Assembly: GCA_030998015.1 (NCBI GenBank)
Contig: JARWMV010000236.1
Span: 1,612,001 to 1,676,000 of the forward strand
Origin: Ceratorhiza oryzae-sativae
Lineage: Eukaryota > Basidiomycota > Agaricomycetes > Cantharellales > Ceratobasidiaceae
Direction: 5' to 3'
DNA length: 64,000 bases
The notes under the pieces were generated by a model. That model was not told the DNA's origin and did not search any database. It saw nothing but the letters and a program-made list of their open reading frames with translations. Below are positions 58,166 through 64,000 of the stretch, piece after piece. The translations under genes and the position numbers were made by a program. How positions within the stretch are numbered: position 1 is the stretch's first letter; every line of letters starts with the position of its first letter.

Positions 58166-60252
58166 ATGAGCTGGCCTTGGAATCTTCTGACGACCGCCGC
58201 TGTTGCCTACATCGTTTCTACATGGTTCAGGTATCAGAGAGCATTGGCTCGGGTACATGATCTTCCTGGTACTCGTTTCTTATTCGACCCGCAATCGTAC
58301 GTGAAATCCTTTTGGCGACTCAAATCGCCTAAACGAAATCGGCTCTATAGATCATTCTCGTTTGTATCTCCACGAGTCAGGTGGCTTACTGTAGGGACCC
58401 AGTACGGCTGGGATTTCAGACATTCGAGTAAGTATTTGAGTCCAAGCTTCCCGCCCCGAGCTTACGTCTTCTGCTCATGAGTGTTTAATGGATGCAAGTG
58501 GGAAACGCACACTGTCGCTGGTGTTCTGAGCGGGACATCCGGATACATTACGTCCAATATATATACTATCAAGGTAGGCGTTATTTATCACAAGCGCAGT
58601 GCAAAGCTCTAGCATTGGTGGTAGCAAATATTCGGTCCTCGATCGTCCTTTGTCAAGTGCACAAAAGACTACAAGAGCCTCGAGGGGTTCGGGCCAAACT
58701 TGGTTGTGACCGAGGGCGAACAATGGAAACGCATGAGGCGCATCTGCGCCCCTGCTTTCTCCGACGTCAGCATAACAGTCCGGTTGAGTTGAATTGCTCG
58801 ACTAACCCTACAGCCGTAGCGTAACAACACTCATGTTTGGGTCACAACTACCGAGTTAGTTGACGAAATGACAGTAACTTGGCCTAGCGCGAACCAGTTA
58901 CGTAGACGATATTTGCGTAGATGTAACTATCCGGTAGGCACGCGCGTACTGTAATCAGTCCCTACCGATGACTCGCTATAGTTAGCTTTGTGTGTGATTG
59001 CCAAAGCAGGGTTTGGCCAAGCGATCACATGGGCCGACACGGCTCCTCCACCAACTAATCACAAACTGACGTTCAAAAAAGCGTTGACTGTGGTCGCCGA
59101 TAACATTTTTCTACCATTAATCCTTCCAAACTGGGCCTGGGGTTTACGCACACATTGGAGGGTTGTCAAGGAGGCGTACGATGAAGCTTTGGTGAGGCGT
59201 CTATCTGAAAGTATGTCCTTTCATGACGTTTATGTATGATTGATAGACATATCTCAACGAGATGATTGACTCGCGACGCAACCCGAGTGCGTCTTCTGTT
59301 TCAGAAGTGTTAGAGAAGGATGACCTCTTCAGTCAGTTATTGGATGCACACGAAGAAGGCGAACAATTGACTACGGAGGAGCTCCTTGGTGAGGTAACTT
59401 ATTCAAAGTTCTCCTATCGTTGATTGACCTTTGACTAGGAAATATTTTTATATTTCTTATTGCCGGACATGAGACAACATCACATACACTGGGGTTCCTC
59501 TTTGGACTGCTGGCGTTGTATCCAGAAGAGCAGGATAAACTCCTTGCCCATATTGAACAGAACCGGCCACATTCGCGGGACTTTGTAAGCCATCTCCTAC
59601 CGTCGGCTGGCCTTATTTATAACTTTTGGCGTAGGGATATGAAGACATACATAATCTCAATTACGCGATGGCGATATTATACGAGACTCTGCGGTTATAT
59701 CCGTCGGTTTGTAGAGAGCTCAGTTCGCAAATAAATAGTTTATGTATTTCTTTTATTTCAGGTTATTAACATCCCCAAAATTACATCTGGGGATGTCCAT
59801 ATGAACCTTGGCTCCAGCAAATCTATATTGGTCCCTTCCGACACCCATATAGCTATCCATGTGGTTGGCCTGCATTACAATCCCCACTACTGGGACAACC
59901 CATACGAATTCATGCCATCAAGGTTCTTAGACCCGAACTGGAACCGCGACGCATTTATCCCATTTTCAGCCGGTCCCCGATCTTGCATTGGTCGAAGGCA
60001 CGTATCAATGATCATTGCCGTAATTGTCTGCTGAGTTGACGCACTCAACAGGTTTGCCGAAACAACTATTATTGCCATGATAGTTCAGCTCTTGCCAAAA
60101 TATAAAATTTCGTTAACGAGGAGCACTTTAAGCCTATCGTAGGAGAAACAATCACCGAACGACGGGAACGGTTCCTTAACGCAAGATCTATACTTACCCT
60201 GGCTCCGCAAAAACTCTCCTTGGTTTTTACCCCCAGAAATGAGGCCTCATAA
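58166..60252 (+). CDS. Cytochrome P450, tandem copy 2 (two apparent frame breaks)
   Basis: Close paralogue of the gene just upstream, with the same exon pattern. Anchor MSWPWNLLTTAAVAYIVSTW, then LARVHDLPGTRFLFDPQS, PRVRWLTVGTQYGWDF, ETHTVAGVLSGTSGYITSN, GEQWKRMRRICAPAFSD, KALTVVADNIFLPLILPNWA, FLIAGHETTSHT, LYETLRLYPS, NPYEFMPSRFLDPNWNRDAF and the haem motif FIPFSAGPRSCIGRR. The start was chosen to match copy 1. Frame breaks appear near 58901, just before VDDICVDVTI, and near 60115, where KISL should be followed by NEEHFKPIVGETITERRERF. The second needs one more A in TTAAC. With both repaired the end is TPRNEAS at 60252. Could be a young pseudogene or an active gene with sequence errors. Confidence 0.82.
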
Positions 60253-60665
60253 ATTTTGTCGAGCAAACTCTATTTCTGTTACTACTGTAATGAAGAAGTC
60301 CGAGTGAATGTACTACAATGTTCCCAACGAAGCCGTGTTTGGTTTTGCATACTGTTTGAGGCAATAGCCTAAAACTTTGTTGGAACCAGGGTAGATAGGG
60401 ATCTGGAAACACCAGTGTTATGAATCGAAGTGCTACAAAACACCTTAATAGCCCAACAAGCACCCTCTCTGAACGTAAAATCGAGATTGCGAATAAAAAT
60501 GTTGAACCTATGATGAAATTTGAGAATGAGGCTATCTACAAAATATTATCGGAGCGGAACATTCCGCATACAGGTTCTTTACATAAATACACACAGATAA
60601 ATTGTCAAACTCGAACGTAAACCAATTATTGAGCGACTCTCAGCCATGGGTGAACGAATAAAGGC
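60253..60665. other. Intergenic stretch downstream of P450 copy 2
   Basis: Convergent 3' region of the P450 and the small CaaX frame. No other gene seen. Confidence 0.4.
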
Positions 60666-60767
60666 CTAGGTGATAACGCAGTACTGGCTGCCGCTGCCAC
60701 TATCGCCCTTGTCCTGGTCGACGGGCTCGGGAGAGTTGGTGTAGGTATAGGTAGCGGCAGAATCCAT
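60666..60767 (-). CDS. Putative lipopeptide mating pheromone precursor (CaaX)
   Basis: A 33-codon frame: it starts MDSAATYTYTNSPEP and ends GDSGSGSQYCVIT, then a stop. CVIT is a good CaaX box (Cys, two aliphatic residues, Thr, which favours farnesylation). Basidiomycete pheromone precursors are short, usually begin MD, and end in CaaX behind a small Gly/Ser/aromatic-rich peptide; GSGSQYC fits that form. The frame opens upstream to an ATG at 60854, but the TATA box (60835-60842) lies downstream of that ATG, so 60767 is the likely start. Codons are G/C-ending throughout, suggesting strong expression. A typical acidic-basic processing pair before the mature peptide is not obvious, and no STE3-type receptor lies in the window. 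Other farnesylated small proteins are possible. Confidence 0.5.
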   Translation of the reverse strand: MDSAATYTYTNSPEPVDQDKGDSGSGSQYCVIT

Positions 60768-60834
60768 GTATGAGAGTATGGGTAGCTGAGTAGATGTGCG
60801 TGCACTTGGAGAGGCAGACGAGCACAGGGATGGG

Positions 60835-60842
60835 TTTATATA
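60835..60842 (-). promoter_or_regulatory. TATA box of the CaaX-box frame
   Basis: TATATAAA on the minus strand, 68 bp upstream of the ATG at 60767, preceded by GCGCA. It fits the spacing of a core promoter for the short frame. Confidence 0.6.
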
Positions 60843-61390
60843 TGCGCGAAGCATGGACTTGCTACGTCACTGGGTGAGACAACATTCGGCGAGTGTAATA
60901 ATAAGCTTGCCTAACTATCCCGAGCTGAATGGGTGTGTCTCCAAAGTCGAGGATACACAATGAATGGTGCCTGGTCTGAAGAGGTCTTTTCAGGAACACC
61001 AGTGGCAGTTTATCAATCACTTTATCGAAACAATAGTCGGATCTTGAACAATGGGCGCATTCTATCCTAGACCTCGTAGAACTTTTCAATCCTCCATGAA
61101 ACAGTTTCCCGGATTATATGAATCATTGAGCAAAGTACCAGCATCTTTGAGGTGTTCCAAATAGGCAATAATATCTATCTTAAATCCTCAGGAAGGTCGA
61201 TTTCAACCAGGTTGTCCCCAGGTTGAATGTTCGGAGTCAACTCGTGACGCCCTCGAGGAAAAGTGTAGCAAAATAGATATAGCTATTATCCGATCTAATC
61301 TCATCTTTCTACGCATCCAACCCAGCTATTTGTGCACACGAATATGACCATATGGGGGTGCAAGGTGATTTGAAAACGTTTCCAGTGGAC

Positions 61391-61396
61391 CACGTG
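61391..61396. promoter_or_regulatory. CACGTG E-box upstream of RPN9
   Basis: CCACGTGATATG here resembles the site before the GILT gene (30361-30372), down to the shared ATATG that follows. It lies 56 bp from the RPN9 start. Confidence 0.45.
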
Positions 61397-61451
61397 ATAT
61401 GCGCCCACGCTTACGACGCGTCTCTAGCACCTTCAATCCATCCTTGACACC

Positions 61452-62927
61452 ATGGCTGCGATGCAGGTCGATTCGAAACTGGACGTAGGCTCATACATTG
61501 CCACTACGGCCTCTTCTGTACCATCGGAACTACATCCCTTCTTTGAGAAATTTGGGCGACTACACCAGCGAAAGTAAGCGTTCCATTTCGTACCGAGTTG
61601 GCGATAGTTTTATTATTGAACTTGAATTTAACCAGGCTATGGCACCAACTAACTCTAACATTATTCGAGTTTTTGGAACATCCCCAATCTGGCCCGTTCC
61701 AGGTTGACCTTTTCACGAAATTTGTGAGGGACTTTGAGGACAAGCTGAACCAGCTTAAACTGGTCACTATGGGTGTGCGGGTTTCTAAACAACTTGACGG
61801 TATGTGATGCGCCACGCAAGATCTGCACGCGATTAACTATTTGTAGACCCGAACGCTATCCTTACCTTTCTGACTTCACTGCTGGAGAGGATCGACAAGA
61901 AGAAGTCGCGTGAAGCTGGATAATGCTCGTATCGTCCATAGCACATACCAAGCTGATATTCGGAGACCTGGCTGGGACCAAGGTGGACATGGATGCGTGC
62001 CAAAAGCTTTTGGACGATTTAGATGGTGCAGAACCTAGCGTCCATGCAGCATACTATGAGGTTGCTGCCGATTACTACAAGGTACGCTTCGAACTCGCGT
62101 CCGATCTACTAATGCTAGCGTCTAACGACTCTGGGCTATGTAGGCCAAGGCGGATTATGTCCCTTACTACAAGAACTCTTTATTGTATCTCGCATGTGTA
62201 GATGTTGAGGGTGACCTTACGCCCGATCAACGACTAGTGCGGGCGCATGATTTAAGCATCGCTGCACTTCTCGGCGAAACAATCTACAACTTTGGCGAGC
62301 TTCTCCAACACCCTATTCTTGATTCACTCACTGGCACTCCCCACGAGTGGCTGAAGAACCTGTTGTTTGTTTTCAACGAGGGGAATATTGGCAAGTTCGA
62401 GAGTGCTATTCCGCTCTTCCCTCAAGAGGTAAGCGCCCGATCGACTCAGTTGTATTGCGCTATTTAAAACGTTTGATTTGGTACTAGCCAATTCTAGAGG
62501 AAAACCATCCCTTTTTACGACAGAAGATCTGCCTCATGGCCCTTATTGAGTCTGTGTTCAAGCGAATGGGTACCGGTTCCGCGGGGAAAACAATGTCCTT
62601 CCAAACGATAGCAGAAGAGACAAGACTGCCCCAGGACGAAGTCGAACATCTTGTGATGAAGGCTCTCAGGTCAGTTGAATTGTTGCCACCGATTGATTGC
62701 ACCGCTGATCTGGGATATGTGTGCCTGTGTGGACGCGCAGCTTGAAGTTGATACAAGGAACGCTGGATCAAGTCTCGGAGACGGCGACCATTAGTTGGGT
62801 GCAACCACGTGTGTTATCGCGACCGCAGCTTGCTCAGCTTGCTACGCGATTGGACGAGTGGTGTGACAGGATTGACGCTCTTGATGCATTTGTCCAGCTC
62901 CAGACACCCGAACTGTTCGCCCACTGA
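61452..62927 (+). CDS. RPN9: 26S proteasome regulatory subunit RPN9 (PSMD13), one apparent frame break
   Basis: Lid subunit with a PCI domain. ATG at 61452 (MAAMQVDSKLDVGSYIATTA), then LHPFFEKFGRLHQRK, LWHQLTLTLFEFLEHPQSGP, ILTFLTSLLERIDKKKSREA, LVSSIAHTKLIFGDLAGTKV, SVHAAYYEVAADYYK, ADYVPYYKNSLLYLACVDVE, SIAALLGETIYNFGELLQHP and FNEGNIGKFESAIPLFPQE. The PCI winged helix is MSFQTIAEETRLPQDEVEHL with VMKALSLKLIQGTLDQ; the end is VQLQTPELFAH. Near 61917-61923 the frame breaks: KSREA runs into a stop, while LVSSIAHTK continues in another frame. One extra T (GCTTGGATAATG) would give REAWIMLVSSIAH. Since the subunit is conserved and expected to matter, an assembly error is likely. Confidence 0.9.
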
Positions 62928-63028
62928 GTGTTATATAAAATAAAACATAGGGGTATATATACCAAATCGAAGCTGAGCGTGATTTCATTCACTAAGAAAT
63001 GTGACTAAGAAACGCAACGGTTGGAACA

Positions 63029-64000
63029 CTACGCCTCGGACAATTCGCTCGACCCGTCTGATGCCTCGCCTTCTTCCATCTCTTCATCTGCCTTGCGGGA
63101 TTTCGAGCGAGGTTGCTTGCCCCATTTTTCGACATCTTCCACCTCACCGGCCTCTGCTTCCTCGGCAACTTCTCCCATCTCGATATCGTCGTCCCCTTCT
63201 GCCTTGTTTGTTACAGCCGGAAGGGCCAAGGGGGTCGATGGACCAGGCGTTGGAGTGTTCGCGGCTGAATGCAAGGGAACAAACGGTCGTGCCGCTGGGT
63301 TCAAAGGATGGCCTGCAGCAGAGTCTTGCGTGGCTGCTGTCGATGACGCAAGCTCGTTTCCATCTGGTTGTTTTCCCATGAGTCGGAGGGATTGTATTTG
63401 GCTGACAAGTGTGTCGAGTATCGCGCGTCGAGCTGCCAAATTTTCGTTGTGGTCCTCGCGAGCAGCACGGATTGTTGATAGCTCGTCTTCCAGGGCCGCA
63501 ATATCACTACAGCGGGGGAGACCAGGTGGGGACTAGACCAAAACACTCTCGTTAGGAGCTGACTCACGCTGTTAGTTCCGCCCTTGACGGAAAGTCGTTT
63601 ATTTTTTCAGCCACCACGTCGTACTCCTGTTTCCGTTTCCTGAACATTTGCTCTTGCTCGAGCGTGAGGCGAAGGTTGTCGAGGTCCAGCCGTGTTGCGT
63701 CATGTTCCTGGGCTGCGGAACTGCATAAGAAGGGGGAGGGGGGCGAACGGTCTGGAACAGTGTTGCTTACCAATGCTCTCGATCTCGCTGTTGTACTGCT
63801 GCACCTGTCTTGCCTCGGCACCGAGAACGAGTGTCGACTTTTGGATACCGAGCCGAAACGACGCGAGCTCGACCAGAAACTCGTCCCGAGCGTTGTCTAC
63901 TTCTGTTAGACTGACGAGCGTTGCGAGCGAAGGGTCTGTTTCGTTTTGGTAGGATATGTACGCGAAATTAAGAGCTAAATATGACTGAAGCTTCTTTGTG
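63029..64000 (-). CDS. THO complex subunit 7 (THOC7/Mft1-like), 5' end outside the window
   Basis: Nuclear protein of the THO/TREX complex, which couples transcription to mRNA export. The gene runs through the right edge, so its start is missing; the first visible residues are TKKLQSYLALNFAYISYQNE. Coiled-coil exons follow: VDNARDEFLVELASFRLGIQ, KSTLVLGAEARQVQQYNSEI, LRLTLEQEQMFRKRKQEYDV, VAEKINDFPSRAELTA and AALEDELSTIRAAREDHNEN, with LAARRAILDTLVSQIQSLRL. This is the THOC7 pattern (cluster KRKQEYDVVAEKI...PSR, then the basic-acidic helix). A fungal-specific acidic tail (EGDDDIEMGEVAEEAEAGEV) ends SSELSEA. Confidence 0.85.

Larger units (their letters stand above)
60768..61451. other. Divergent intergenic region between the CaaX frame and RPN9
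   Basis: Contains the TATA box of the CaaX frame and a CACGTG at 61391-61396, 56 bp before RPN9. The minus-strand frame at 60862-61089 has no support. Confidence 0.4.

Noticed and set aside
60768..60854. Upstream extension of the CaaX frame (start at 60854)
   Set aside because: The ATG precedes the TATA box, so transcripts would normally begin after it.
1..64000. Transposons, CRISPR arrays, prophage or bacterial operons
   Set aside because: No transposase, integrase or reverse transcriptase motifs, no spaced repeats, and gene structure is eukaryotic throughout.

Overview
The window is nuclear DNA of a filamentous fungus, most likely an agaricomycete basidiomycete. Genes are densely packed on both strands and cut by many short (about 45-60 nt) GT-AG introns. 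Some families are typical of basidiomycetes: a secreted protein with a CPL1-like domain, a tandem pair of hydrophilic proteins with a conserved KGKA...SSQSMK block, and a short CaaX-box reading frame that looks like a mating pheromone precursor. The overall feel resembles Cantharellales (Rhizoctonia-like), but that placement is an impression and is not demonstrated here.

Layout. 0.4-10.4 kb: eIF3f, a nucleoside hydrolase and a long diaphanous-type formin. 10.8-15.7 kb: a secreted cysteine-rich CPL1-domain protein and the RNA polymerase I factor RRN3. 15.9-22 kb: the tandem hydrophilic pair, a Pcl-type cyclin, a Dif1/Spd1-like ribonucleotide reductase regulator and ribosomal protein L35. 22.4-31.3 kb: a GCK-III kinase, a PrpF-like isomerase, an HVA22/REEP protein with a very long disordered tail, and a GILT-type thiol reductase. 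31.5-40.3 kb: HIS6, a gene-poor 1.4 kb, the K+/H+ antiporter KHA1, BUD31, an intron-containing tRNA-Val(CAC) and a small disordered protein. 40.3-50.2 kb: hydroxyacid-oxoacid transhydrogenase, a small secreted orphan, mitochondrial uL22, YOS1, a single-pass membrane protein and a membrane-anchored aspartic protease. 50.5-64 kb: a mitochondrial PPR protein, OST1, two tandem cytochrome P450 genes, the pheromone-like frame, proteasome subunit RPN9 and THOC7, which runs off the right edge.

Most genes are housekeeping and do not form a pathway cluster. The accessory content is the P450 pair, the PrpF-like gene, the secreted proteins and the pheromone-like frame. Two signals cut across genes. First, about eleven coding sequences or exons show a single-base break of the reading frame, often in a short homopolymer, and some of these lie in genes expected to be essential (RPN9, mitochondrial uL22). 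This points to indel errors in the assembly rather than to mass gene death. Second, CACGTG (E-box) palindromes sit 20-85 bp upstream of at least six start codons. I see no transposon, CRISPR array or prophage.
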